From Lutraria lutraria (taxonomy: Eukaryota > Mollusca > Bivalvia > Venerida > Mactridae): DNA of 64,000 nucleotides. Where the stretch lies: assembly GCA_964023205.1 (NCBI GenBank), contig OZ026844.1, positions 25,394,934 to 25,458,933 of the forward strand. The letters are read 5' to 3'. Position 1 is the stretch's first letter. Each line of letters opens with the position of its first letter. The notes beneath the pieces were generated by a model that saw only the letters and a list, made by a program, of their open reading frames with translations, did no database searches and was not told the DNA's origin. The position numbers and the translations under genes are program-made. Positions 31,801 to 45,900 of the stretch are shown here, one piece after another.

Positions 31801-33900
31801 TAGATAATCATAAACTTACTGTGTGATGTGTGTGTGTTTTTAGGTCTGTTTGAAACATAGTTGTGTGCCATAACCTCATTTTGTAGATCTGGTGTTGATC
31901 GGTAATTCTTGTGTGTTGGACCTCATTTAGATAATCATAGACTCACTGTGTGATGTGTGTGTTTTTACCTCTGCGTGCCCATAACTTCATTTTGTAAGTC
32001 AGGTGTTGATCGTTAATTCTTGTGTGTTGGACCTCATCTATAAAATCATAAACTTACTGTGTGATATGTGTTTCTTTTTACGTCTGTTTGAATGATAGTT
32101 GTGTGCCATAACCTCATTTTGTAGGTCACGTGTTGATCGGTAATTCTTTTGCGTTGGACCTCATTGAGAAAATCAGAAACTTACTGTGTGATGTGTGTGT
32201 GTTTTTACCTCTGTGTGGCCATAAATTCATTTTGTAGGTCTAGTGTTGATCGGTAATTCTTTTGTGTAGGACCTCATTTAGATAATCATAAACTCACTGT
32301 GTGATGTGTGTGTTTTTACATCTGCGTGCCCATAACTTCATTTTGTAGGTCATGTGTTGATCGGTAATTCTTGTGTCTTGGACCTCATTGAGATAATCAT
32401 AAACTCACAGTGTAATGTGTTTGTGTTTTTACCTCTGCGTGCCCATAACTTCATTTTGTACGTCTGGTGTTGATCGGTAATTCTTGTGTGTTGGACATCA
32501 ATTAGATAATCATAAACTTACAGTGTGATGTGTGTGTGTTTTAGGTCTGTTTGAAACATAGTTGTGTGCCATAACCTCATTTTGTAGGTCACGTGTTGAT
32601 CTGTAATTCTTGTGTGTTGGACCTGATTTAGATAATCATAAACTTACTGTGTGATGTGTGTGTGTTTTTTCCTCTGCGTGCCCATAACTTCATTTTGTAC
32701 GTCTGGTGTTGATCGGTAATTCTTGTGCGTTGGACATCATTTAGATAATCATAAACTCACTGTGTGATGTGTGTATTTTTACCTCTGCGTGCCCATAACT
32801 TCATTTTGTAGGTCAGGTGTTGATCGGTAATTTTTGTGTGTTGGACCTCATTTAGATAATCATAAACTCACTGTGTGATGTGTGTGTTTTTTACCTCTGC
32901 GTGCCCATAACTTCATTTTGTAGGTCTGGTGTTGATCGGTAATTATTGTGTGTTGGACCTCAATTAGATCATTATAAAGTTACTGTGTGATGTGTGTGTG
33001 TTTTTACCTCTGTGTGCCCATAACCTCATTTTGTAGGTCTGGTGTTGATCGGTAATTCTTGTGTGTTGGACCTGATTGAGATAATCATAAACTCAATGTG
33101 TGATGTGTGTGTGTTTTTACCTCTGCGTGCCCATAACTTCATTTTGTAGGTCTGGTGTTGATCGGTAATTCTTGTGCGTTGGACATCATTTAGATAATCA
33201 TAAACTTACTGTGTGATGTGTGTGTGTTTTAGGTCTGTTTGAAACATAGTTGTGTGCCATAACCTCATTTTGTAGGTCAAGTGTTGATCGGTAATTCTTG
33301 TGTTTGACCTGATTTAGATAATCATAAACTTACTGTGTGATGTGTGTGTGTTTTTACCTCTGCGTGCCCATAACTTCATTTTGTAGGTCTGGTGTTGATC
33401 GGTAATTCTTGTGTGTTGGACATCATTTAGATAATCATAAACTTACTGTGAGATGTGTGTGTGTTTTTAGGTCTGTTTGAAAAATAGTTGTGTGCCATAA
33501 CCTCATTTTGTAGATCTGGTGTTGATCGGTAATTCTTGTGTGTTGGACCTCATTTAGATAATCATAAACTCACTGTGTGGTGTGTGTGTTTTTACCTCTG
33601 TTTGAAACAGAGTTGTGTGCCCATAACCTCATTTTGTAGGTCAGGTGTTGATCGGTAATTCTTGTGTGTTGGACCTCATTTAGATAATCATAAACTTACT
33701 GTGTGATGTGTTTGTGTGTTTTTAGGTCTATTTGAAACATAGTTGTATGCCATAACCTCATTTTGTAGATCTGGTGTTGATCGGTAATTGTTGTGTGTTG
33801 GACCTCATTGAGATAATCATAAACTCACATTGTAATGTGTGTGTGTTTTTACCTCTGCGTGCCCATAACTTCATTTTGTAGGTCATGTGTTGATCGGTAA
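25840..33900 (+). repeat. Higher-order repeat, 4467-bp offset
   Basis: Rare monomer variants in about 25.84-29.42 kb recur in the same order 4467 bp later. Examples are 'gatcgataattc' (25884 and 30351), 'taaccttattttg' (26701 and 31168) and 'catagactcactg' (27471 and 31938). Near the right end the offset becomes 4469, so small indels followed duplication. Part of the block also recurs at 2458 bp (27471 and 29929), so the duplication was nested. Confidence 0.9.
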
Positions 33901-36900
33901 TTCTTGTGTGTTGGACATCAATTAGATAATCATAAACTTAGTGTGTGATGTGTGTCTGTTTTAGGTCTGTTTGAAACATAGTTGTGTGCCATAACCTCAT
34001 TTTGTAGGTCACTTGTTGATTGGTAATTCTTGTGTGTTGGACCTCATTTAGATAATCATAAACTTACTGTGTGATGTGTGTTTGTTTTTACCTCTGTGTG
34101 CCAATAACCTTATTTTGTAGATCTGGTGTTGATCGGTAATTCTTGTGTGTTGGACCTCATTTAGATAATCATAAACTCACTGTGTGATGTGTGTGTTTTT
34201 TACCTCTGCGTGCCCATACATTCATTTTGTAGGTCTGGTGTTGATCGGTAATTCTTGTGTGTTGGACCTCAATAAGATCATTATAAAGTTACTGTGTGAT
34301 GTGTGTGTGTTTTTACCTCTGTGTGCCCATAACCTCATTTTGTAGGTCTGGTGTTGATCGGTAATTCTTGTGTGTTGGACCTCATTGAGATAATCATAAA
34401 CTCACTGTGTGATGTGTGTGTGTTTTTACCTCTGCGTGCCCATAACTTCATTTTGTACGTCTGGTGTTGATCGGTAATTCTTGTGTGTTGGACATCATTT
34501 AGATAATCATAAACTTACTGTGTGATGTGTGTGTGTTTTAGGTCTGTTTGAAACATAGTTGTGTGCCATAACCTCATTTTGTAGGTCACGTGTTGATCGG
34601 TAATTCTTGTGTGTTGGACCTCATTTAGATAATCATAAACTTACTGTGTGATGTGTGTGTGTTTTTACCTCTGCGTGCCCATAACTTAATTTTGTAGGTC
34701 TGGGGTTGATCGGTAATTCTTGTGTGTTGGACATCATTTAGATAATCATAAACTTACTGTGTAATGTGTGTGTGTTTTTAGGTCTGTTTGAATGATAGTT
34801 GTGGGCCATAACCTAATTTTGTAGGTCTGGTGTTGATCGGTAATTATTGTGTGTTGGACCTGATTTAGATAATCAGAAACTTACTGTGTGATGCGTGTGT
34901 GTTTTTACCTCTGTGTGGACATAAATTTATTTTGTAGGTCTAGTGTTGATCGGTAATTCTTTTGTGTAGGACCTCATTTAGATAATCATAAACTCACTGT
35001 GTGATGTATGTGTGTTTTTAGGTCTGTTTGAAACATAGTTGTGTGCCATAACCTCATTTTGTAGATCTGGTGTTGATCGGTAATTCTTGTGTGTTGGACC
35101 TCATTGAGATAATCATAAACTCACTGTGTGATGTGTGAGTGTTTATACCTCTGCGTGCCCATAACTTCATTTTGTACGTCTGGTGTTGATCGATAATTCT
35201 TTTGTGTTGGACATCATTTAGATAATCATAAACTTACTGTGTGATGTTTCTGTGTTTAAGGTCTGTTTGAAACATAGTTGTGTGCCATGACCTCATTTTG
35301 TATGTCACGTGTTGATCGGTAATTCTTGTGTGTTGGACCTCATTTAGATAATCATAAACTTACTGTGTGATGTGTGTGTGTTTTTACCTCTGTGTGCCAA
35401 TAACCTCATTTTGTAGATCTGGTGTTGATAGGTAATTCTTGTGTGTTGGACCTCATTTAGATAATCATAAACACACTGTGTGATGTGTGTGTGTTTTTAC
35501 CTCTGCGTGCCCATAACTTCATTTCGTTGGTCTGGGGTTGATCGGTAATTTTTGTGTGTTGGACCTCAATTAGATCATTTTAAACTTACTGTGTGATGTG
35601 TGTGTGTGATTTTAGGTCTGTTTGAAACATAGTTGTGTGCCCAAAACCTCATTTTGTAGGTCTGATGTTGATCGGTAATTCTTGTGTGTTGGACGTCATT
35701 CACATAATCACAAACTTACTGTGTGATGTGTGTGTTTTTACCTATGTTTGAAACCTAGTTGTGTGCCCATAACTTCATTTTGTAGGTTTGGTGTTGATCG
35801 GTAATTCTTGTGTGTTGGACCTGATTTAGATAATCAGAAACTTACTGTGTGATGTGTGTGTGTTTTTACCTCTGTGTGGCCATAAACTCATTTTGTAGGT
35901 CTAGTGTTGATCGTTAATTCTTTTGAGTTGGACCTCATTTAGATACTCATAAACTTACTGTGTGATGTGTCTTTTTATACATCTGTTTGAAACAGGGTTG
36001 TGTGTCCATAACCTCATTTTCTAGGTCTGGTGTTGATCGGTAATTCTTGTGTGTTCGACCTCGTTCAGATAATTATAAAGTTACTGTGTAATGTGTGTGA
36101 GTTTTTACCTCTGTTTGCCCATAACCTCATTTTGTAGGTCTAGTGTTGATCGGTAATCCTTATGTGTTGGACCTCATTTAGATAATCATAAACTTACTGT
36201 GTGATGTGTCTTTTTTTACATCTGTTTGAAACAGAGTTTTGTGCCATAACCTCATTTTGTAGGTCACGTGTTGATCGGTAATTCTTGTATGTTGGACCTC
36301 ATTTGGATAATCATAAACTTACTGCGTGATGTGTGTGTGTTTTTACCTCTGTGTGCCAATAACCTCATTTTGTAGGTCTGGTGTTGATCGGTAATTCTTG
36401 TGTGCTGGACCTTATTTAGATAATCATAAACTCACTGTGTGATGTGTGTGTGTTTTTACCTCCGCGTGCCCATATCTTCATTTTGTTGGTTTGGGGTTTA
36501 TCGGTAATTCTTGTGTGTTGGACCTCAATTAGATCATTATAAAGTTACTGTGTGATGTGTGTGTGTTTTTACCTCTGTGTGCCCATAACCTCATTTTGTA
36601 GGTCTGGTGTTGATCGGTAATTCTTGTGTGTTGGACCTCATTTAGATAATCAGAAACTTACTGTGTGATGTGTGTGTGTTTTTACCTCTGTGTGGCCATA
36701 AACTCATTTTGTAGGTCTAGTGTTGATCGGTAATCCTTATGTGTTGGACCTCATTTAGATAATCATAAACTTACTGTGTGATGTGTCTTTTTTTACATCT
36801 GTTTGAAACAGAGTTGTGTGCCATAACCTCATTTTGTAGGTCACGTGTTGATCGGTAATTCTTGTGTGTTGGACCTCATTTAGATATCATAAACTTACTG

Positions 36901-39900
36901 TGTGATGTGTGTGTGTTTTTACCTCTGTGTGCCAATAACCTCATTTTGTAGGTCTGGTGTTGATCGGTAATTCTTGTGTGCTGGACCTCCTTTAGATAAT
37001 CATAAACTCACTGTGTGATGTGTGTGTGTTTTTACCTCTGCTTGCCCATAACTTCATTTTGTTGGTCTGGGGTTGATCGGTAATTCTTGTGTGTTGGACC
37101 TCAATTAGATCATTATAAAGTTACTGGGTGATGTGTGTGTGTTTTTACCTCTGTGTGCCCATATCCTCATTTTGTAGGTCTGGTGTTGATCGGTAATCCT
37201 TGTGTGTTGGACCTCATTTAGATAATCATAAACTTACTGTGTGATGTGTCTTTTTTTAATTCTGTTTGAAACAGGGTTGTGTGTCCATTACCTCATTTTC
37301 TAGGTCTGGTGTTGATCGGTAATTCTTGTGTGTTCGACCTCATTCAGATAATCATAAAGTTACTGTGTGATGTGTGTGTGTTTTTACCTCTGTGTGGCCA
37401 TAAACTCATTTTGTAGGTCTAGTGTTGATCGGTAATCCTTATGTGTTGGACCTCATTTAGATAATCATAAACTTACTGTGTGATGTGTCTTTTTTTACAT
37501 CTGTTTGAAACAGAGTTGTGTGCCATAACCTCATTTTGTAGGTCACGTGTTGATCGGTAATTCTTGTGTGTTGGACCTCATTTAGATATCATAAACTTAC
37601 TGTGTGATGTGTGTGTGTTTTTACCTCTGTGTGCCAATAACCTCATTTTGTAGGTCTGGTGTTGATCGGTAATTCTTGTGTGCTGGACCTCCTTTAGATA
37701 ATCATAAACTCACTGTGTGATGTGTGTGTGTTTTTACCTCTGCTTGCCCATAACTTCATTTTGTTGGTCTGGGGTTGATCGGTAATTCTTGTGTGTTGGA
37801 CCTCAATTAGATCATTATAAAGTTACTGGGTGATGTGTGTGTGTTTTTACCTCTGTGTGCCCATATCCTCATTTTGTAGGTCTGGTGTTGATCGGTAATC
37901 CTTGTGTGTTGGACCTCATTTAGATAATCATAAACTTACTGTGTGATGTGTCTTTTTTTAATTCTGTTTGAAACAGGGTTGTGTGTCCATTACCTCATTT
38001 TCTAGGTCTGGTGTTGATCGGTAATTCTTGTGTGTTCGACCTCATTCAGATAATCATAAAGTTACTGTGTGATGAGTGTGTTTTTACCTCTGTGTGCCCA
38101 TAACCTCATTTTACAGGTCTGGTGTTGATCGGTAATTCTTGTGTGTAGGACCTCATTCAGATAATCATAAACTTACTGTGTGATGTGTGTGTGTTTTTAG
38201 GTCTGTTTGAAACATAGTTGTGTGCCATAACCTCATTTTGTAGGTCTGGTGTTGATCGGTAATTCTTGTGTGTTGGACCTCATTCAGATAACCATAAACT
38301 TACTGTGTGATGTGTGTGTGTTTTTACCTCTGTGTGCCCATAACTTCATTTTGTAGGTCTGGTGTTGATCGGTAATTATTGTGTGTTGGACCTCATTTAG
38401 ATAATCATAAAGTTAATGTGTGATGTGTGTGTGGTTTTACCTCTGTGTGCCCATAAATTCATTTTGTAGGTCTGGTGTTGATCGGTAATTCTTGTATGTT
38501 GGACCTCATTTAGATAATCATTAACTTACTGTGTGATGTGTCTTTTTTTACATCTGTTTGAAAATGAGTTGTGTGCCCATTACCTCATTTTGTAGATCTG
38601 GTGTTGATCGGTAATTTTTGTGTGTTGGACCTCATTTAGATAATCATAAACTCACTGTGTGATGTGTGTGTTTTTACCTCTGCGTGCCCATAACTTCATT
38701 TTGTAGGTCAGGTGTTGATCGGTAATTTTTGTGTGTTGGACCTCATCTATATAATCATAAACTTACTATGAGATATGTGTTTGTTTTTACGTCTGTTTGA
38801 AAGATAGTTGTGTGCCATAACGTAATTTTGTAGGTCTGGTGTTGATCGGTAATTCTTGTGTGTTGGACCTGATTTAGATAATCAGAAACTTACTGTGTGA
38901 TGTGTCTTTTTTTACATCTGTTTGAAACAGAGTTGTGTGCCCATAACCTCATTTTGTAGGTTTGGTGTTGATCGGTAAATCTTGTTCGTTGGATCTCATT
39001 TACATAATCATCAACTTACTGTGTGATGTGTCTTTTTTTACATCTGTTTGAAACAGAGTCGTATGCCCATAACCTCATTTTGTAGGTCTGGTGTTGATCG
39101 GTAATTCTTGAGTGTTGGACCTCATTCAGATAATCATAAACTGACTGTGTGATGTGTGTGTGGTTTTACCTCTGTGTGCCCATAACCTCATTTTGTATGT
39201 CAGTTTTACCTCTGTGTGCCAAAAACCTCATTTGGCAGATCTGGCGTTGATCGGTAATTCTTGTGTGTTGGACCTCATTTAGATAATAATGAACTTACTG
39301 TGTGATGTGTGTGTTTTTACATCTGTTTGAAACAGAGTTGTGTGCCCATAACCTCATTTTGTAGATCTGGTGTTGATCGGTAATTCTTGTGTGTTGGACC
39401 TCAATTAGATCATTATAAAGTTACTGTGTGATGTGTGTGTGTTTTTACCTCTGTGTGCCCATAACCTCATTTTTTAGGTCTGGTGTTGATCGGTAATCCT
39501 TGTGTGTTGGACCTCATTTAGATAATCATAAACTTACTGTGTGATGTGTCTTTTTTTACATCTGTTTGAAATAGGGTTGTGTGTCCATAACCTCATTTTC
39601 TAGGTCTGGTGTTGATCGGTAATTCTTGTGTGTTGGACCTCATTTAGATAATCATAAACTTACTGTGTGATGTGTCTTTTTTAAGGTCTGTTTGAAACAT
39701 AGTTGTGTGCCCAAAAACTCATTTTGTAGGTCTGGTGTTGATCGGTAATTCTTGTGTGTTGGACGTCATTCAGATAATCAGAAACTTACTGTTTGATGTT
39801 TGTGTTTTTACCTCTGTTTGAAACCTAGTTGTGTGCCCATAACCTCATTTTGTAGGTCTGGTGTTGATCGGTAATTTTTCTGTGTTGGACCTCATTTAGA

Positions 39901-42900
39901 TAATCATATACTTACTGTGTGATGTGTGTGTGTTTTTACCTCTGTGTGCCCATAACCTCATTTTGTAGGTCAGGTGTTGATCGGTAATTCTTCTGTGTTG
40001 GACCTCATTTAGATAATCATAAACTTACTGTGTGATGTGTGTGTGTTTTAGGTCTGTTTGAAACATAGTTGTGTGCCATAACCTCATTTTGTAGGTCACG
40101 TGTTGATCGGTAATTCTTGTGTGTTGGACCTCATTTAGATAATCATAAACTTACTGTGTGATGTGTGTGTGTTTTTACCTCTGCGTGCCCATAATTTCAT
40201 TTTGTAGGTCTAGTGTTGATCGTTAATTCTTTTGAGTTGGAACTCATTTAGATACTCATAAACTTACTGTGTGATGTGTCTTTTTATACATCTGTTTGAA
40301 ACAGGGTTGTGTGTCCATAACCTCATTTTCTAGGTCTGGTGTTGATCGGTAATTCTTGTGTGTTCGACCTAATTCAGATAATTATAAAGTTACTATGTAA
40401 TGTGTGTGAGTTTTTACCTCTGTTTGCCCATAACCTCATTTTGTAGGTCTGGTGTTGATCGGTAATTCTTGTGTGTTGGACTTCATTTAGATAATCAAAA
40501 ACTTACTGTCTGATGTGTGTGTGGTTTTACCTCTGTGTGCCCATAACCTCATTTTGTATGTCTGTTGTTGATAGGTTATTCTTGTGTGTTGGACCTCATT
40601 TAGATAATCATAAACTTACTGTGTGATGTGTCTTTTTTTACATCTGTTTGAAACAGAGTTGTGTGCCCATAACCTCATTTTGTAGGTTTGGTGTTGATCG
40701 GTAAATCTTGTTCGTTGGATCTCATTTACATAATCATAAACTTACTGTGTGATGTGTCTTTTTTTACATCTGTTTGAAACAGAGTCGTATGCCCATAACC
40801 TCATTTTGTAGGTCTGGTGTTGATCGGTAATTCTTGAGTGTTGGACCTCATTCAGATAATCATAAACTGACTGTGTGATGTGTGTGTGGTTTTACCTCTG
40901 TGTGCCCATAACCTCATTTTGTATGTCAGTTTTACCTCTGTGTGCCAAAAACCTCATTTGGCAGATCTGGCGTTGATCGGTAATTCTTGTGTGTTGGACC
41001 TCATTTAGATAATAATGAACTTACTGTGTGATGTGTGTGTTTTTACATCTGTTTGAAACAGAGTTGTGTGCCCATAACCTCATTTTGTAGATCTGGTGTT
41101 GATCGGTAATTCTTGTGTGTTGGACCTCAATTAGATCATTATAAAGTTACTGTGTGATGTGTGTGTGTTTTTACCTCTGTGTGCCCATAACCTCATTTTT
41201 TAGGTCTGGTGTTGATCGGTAATCCTTGTGTGTTGGACCTCATTTAGATAATCATAAACTTACTGTGTGATGTGTCTTTTTTTACATCTGTTTGAAATAG
41301 GGTTGTGTGTCCATAACCTCATTTTCTAGGTCTGGTGTTGATCGGTAATTCTTGTGTGTTGGACCTCATTTAGATAATCATAAACTTACTGTGTGATGTG
41401 TCTTTTTTAAGGTCTGTTTGAAACATAGTTGTGTGCCCAAAAACTCATTTTGTAGGTCTGGTGTTGATCGGTAATTCTTGTGTGTTGGACGTCATTCAGA
41501 TAATCAGAAACTTACTGTTTGATGTTTGTGTTTTTACCTCTGTTTGAAACCTAGTTGTGTGCCCATAACCTCATTTTGTAGGTCTGGTGTTGATCGGTAA
41601 TTTTTCTGTGTTGGACCTCATTTAGATAATCATATACTTACTGTGTGATGTGTGTGTGTTTTTACCTCTGTGTGCCCATAACCTCATTTTGTAGGTCAGG
41701 TGTTGATCGGTAATTCTTCTGTGTTGGACCTCATTTAGATAATCATAAACTTACTGTGTGATGTGTGTGTGTTTTAGGTCTGTTTGAAACATAGTTGTGT
41801 GCCATAACCTCATTTTGTAGGTCACGTGTTGATCGGTAATTCTTGTGTGTTGGACCTCATTTAGATAATCATAAACTTACTGTGTGATGTGTGTGTGTTT
41901 TTACCTCTGCGTGCCCATAATTTCATTTTGTAGGTCTAGTGTTGATCGTTAATTCTTTTGAGTTGGAACTCATTTAGATACTCATAAACTTACTGTGTGA
42001 TGTGTCTTTTTATACATCTGTTTGAAACAGGGTTGTGTGTCCATAACCTCATTTTCTAGGTCTGGTGTTGATCGGTAATTCTTGTGTGTTCGACCTAATT
42101 CAGATAATTATAAAGTTACTATGTAATGTGTGTGAGTTTTTACCTCTGTTTGCCCATAACCTCATTTTGTAGGTCTGGTGTTGATCGGTAATTCTTGTGT
42201 GTTGGACTTCATTTAGATAATCAAAAACTTACTGTCTGATGTGTGTGTGGTTTTACCTCTGTGTGCCCATAACCTCATTTTGTATGTCTGTTGTTGATAG
42301 GTTATTCTTGTGTGTTGGACCTCATTTAGATAATCATAAACTTACTGTGTGATGTGTCTTTTTTTACATCTGTTTGAAACAGAGTTGTGTGCCCATAACC
42401 TCATTTTGTAGGTTTGGTGTTGATCGGTAAATCTTGTTCGTTGGATCTCATTTACATAATCATAAACTTACTGTGTGATGTGTCTTTTTTTACATCTGTT
42501 TGAAACAGAGTCGTATGCCCATAACCTCATTTTGTAGGTCTGGTGTTGATCGGTAATTCTTGAGTGTTGGACCTCATTCAGATAATCATAAACTGACTGT
42601 GTGATGTGTGTGTGGTTTTACCTCTGTGTGCCCATAACCTCATTTTGTACGTCAGTTTTACCTCTGTGTGCCAATAACCTCATTTGGTAGATCTGGTGTT
42701 GATCGGTAATTTTTGTGTGTTGGACCTCATTTAGATAATAATGAACTTACTGTGTGATGTGTGTGTTTTTACATCTGTTTGAAACAGAGTTGTGTGCCCA
42801 TAACCTCATTTTGTAGATCTGGTGTTGATCGGTAATTCTTGTGTGTTGGACCTCAATTAGATCATTATAAAGTTACTGTGTGATGTGTGTGTGTTTTTAC

Positions 42901-45900
42901 CTCTGTGTGCCCATAACCTCATTTTTTAGGTCTGGTGTTGATCGGTAATCCTTGTGTGTTGGACCTCATTTAGATAATCATAAACTTACTGTGTGATGTG
43001 TCTTTTTTTACATCTGTTTGAAATAGGGTTGTGTGTCCATAACCTCATTTTCTAGGTCTGGTGTTGATCGGTAATTCTTGTGTGTTGGACCTCATTTAGA
43101 TAATCATAAACTTACTGTGTGATGTGTCTTTTTTAAGGTCTGTTTGAAACATAGTTGTGTGCCCAAAAACTCATTTTGTAGGTCTGGTGTTGATCGGTAA
43201 TTCTTGTGTGTTGGACGTCATTCAGATAATCAGAAACTTACTGTTTGATGTTTGTGTTTTTACCTCTGTTTGAAACCTAGTTGTGTGCCCATAACCTCAT
43301 TTTGTAGGTCTGGTGTTGATCGGTAATTCTTGTGTGTTGGACCTCATTTAGATAATCATAAACTTACTGTGTGATGTGTGTGTGTTTTTACCTCTGTTTG
43401 AAACCTAGTTGTGTGCCCGTAACCTCATTTTGTAGGTCTGGTGTTGATCGGTAATTTTTCTGTGTTGGACCTCATTTAGATAATCATATACTTACTGCGT
43501 GATGTGTGTGTGTTTTTACCTCTGTGTGCCCATAACCTCATTTTGTAGGTCAGATGTTGATCGGTAATTCTTCTGTGTTGGACCTCATTTAGATAATCAT
43601 AAACTTACTGTGTGATGTGTGTGTGTTTTTGCCTCTGCGTGCCCATAACTTCATTTTGTAGGTCTGGGGTTGATCGGTAATTCTTGTGTGTTGGACATCA
43701 TTTAGATAATCATAAACTTACTGTGTAATGTGTGTGTGTTTTTAGGTCTGTTTGAATGATAGTTGTGTGCCATAACCTAGTTTTGTAGGTCTGGTGTTGA
43801 TCGGTAATTAATGTGTGTTGGACCTGATTTAGATAATCAGAAACTTACTGTGTGATGTGTGTGTGTTTTTACCTCTGTGTGGCCATAAATTCATTTTGTA
43901 GGTCTAGTGTTGATCGGCAATTCTTTTCTGTAGGACCTCATTTAGATAATCATGAACTCACTGTGTAATGTGTGTGTGTTTTTACCTCTGCGTGCCCATA
44001 ACTTCATTTTGTACGTCTGGTGTTGATCGGTAATTCTTGTGTGTTGGACATCAATTAGATAATCATAAACTTACTGTGTGATGTGTGTGTGTTTTAGGTC
44101 TGTTTGAAATAAGTTGTGTGCCATAACCTCATTTTGTAGGTCACGTGTTGATCGGTAATTCTTGTGTGTAGGACCTGATTTAGATAATCATAAACTTACT
44201 GTGTCATGTGTGTGTGTTTTTACCTCTGCGTGCCCATAACTTCATTTTGTACGTCTGGTGTTGATCGGTAATTCTTGTGCGTTGGACATCATTTAGATAA
44301 TCATAAACTCACTGTGTGATGTGTGTGTTTTTACCTCTGCGTGCCCATAACTTCATTTTGTATGTCAGGTGTTGATCGGTAATTCTTGTGTGTTGGACCT
44401 CATTTAGATAATCATAAACTCACTGTGTGATGTGTGTGTTTTTTACATCTGTTTGAAACAGAGTTGTGTGCCCATAACCTCATTTTGTAGGTGTGGTGTT
44501 GAGCGGTTATTCTTGTGTGTAGTACCTCATTCAGATAATCATAAACTTACTGTGTGATGTGTATGTGTTTCTACCTCTGTGTGCCCATAACCTCATTTTG
44601 TGGGTCTGGTGTTGATCGGAAATATTTGTGTGTTGGACCTCATTTATATAATCATAAACTTTCTGTGTGATGTGTGTGTGTTTTACCTCTGTTTGAAACA
44701 GAGTTGTGTGCCCATAACCTCATTTTGTAGGTCAGGTGTTGATCGGTAATTCGTGTGTGTTGGACCTGATTTAGATAATCATAAACTTACTGTGTGATGT
44801 GTGTGTGTTTTTAGGTCTGTTTGAAACATAGTTGTGTGCCATAACCTCATTTTGTAGATCTGGTGTTGATCGGTAATTCTTGTGTGTTGGACCTCATTGA
44901 GATAATCATAAACTCACTGTGTGATGTGAGTGTGTTTATACCTCTGCGTGCCCATAACTTCATTTTGTACGTCTGGTGTTGATCGGTAATTCTTGTGTGT
45001 TGGACGTGATTCAGATAATCACAAACTTACTGTTTGATGTGTGTGTTTTTACCTCTGTTTGAAACCTAGTTGTTTGCCCATAAACTCATTTTGTAGGTCT
45101 GGTGTTGATCGGTAATTCTTGTGTGTTGGACCTCATTTAGATAATCATAAACTTACTGTGTGATGTGTGTATGTTTTTACCTATGTTTGAAACCTAGTTG
45201 TGTGCCCATAACTTCGTTTTGTAGGTTTGGTGTTGATCGGTAATTCTTGTGTGTTGGACCTGATTTAGATAATCAGAAACTTACTGTGTGATGTGTGTGT
45301 GTTTTTACCTCTGTGTGGCCATAAACTCATTTTGTAGGTCTAGTGTTGATCGTTAATTCTTTTGAGTTGGACCTCATTTAGATACTCATAAACTTAATGT
45401 GTGATGTGTCTTTTTATACATCTGTTTGAAACAGGGTTGTGTGTCCATAACCTCATTTTCTAGGTCTGGTGTTGATCGGTAATTCTTGTGTGTTCGACCT
45501 AATTCAGATAATTATAAAGTTACTATGTAATGTGTGTGAGTTTTTACCTCTGTTTGCCCATAACCTCATTTTGTAGGTCTGGTGTTGATCGGTAATTCTT
45601 GTGTGTTGGACTTCATTTAGATAATCAAAAACTTACTGTCTGATGTGTGTGTGGTTTTACCTCTGTGTGCCCAAAACCTCATTTTGTATGTCTGTTGTTG
45701 ATCGGTTATTCTTGTGTGTTGGACCTCATTTAGATAATCATAAACTTACTGTGTGATGTGTTTGTGTGTTTTTAGGTCTATTTGAAACATAGTTGTATGC
45801 CATAACCTCATTTTGTAGATCTGGTGTTGATCGGTAATTGTTGTGTGTTGGACCTCATTGAGATAATCATAAACTCACATTGTAATGTGTGTGTGTTTTT

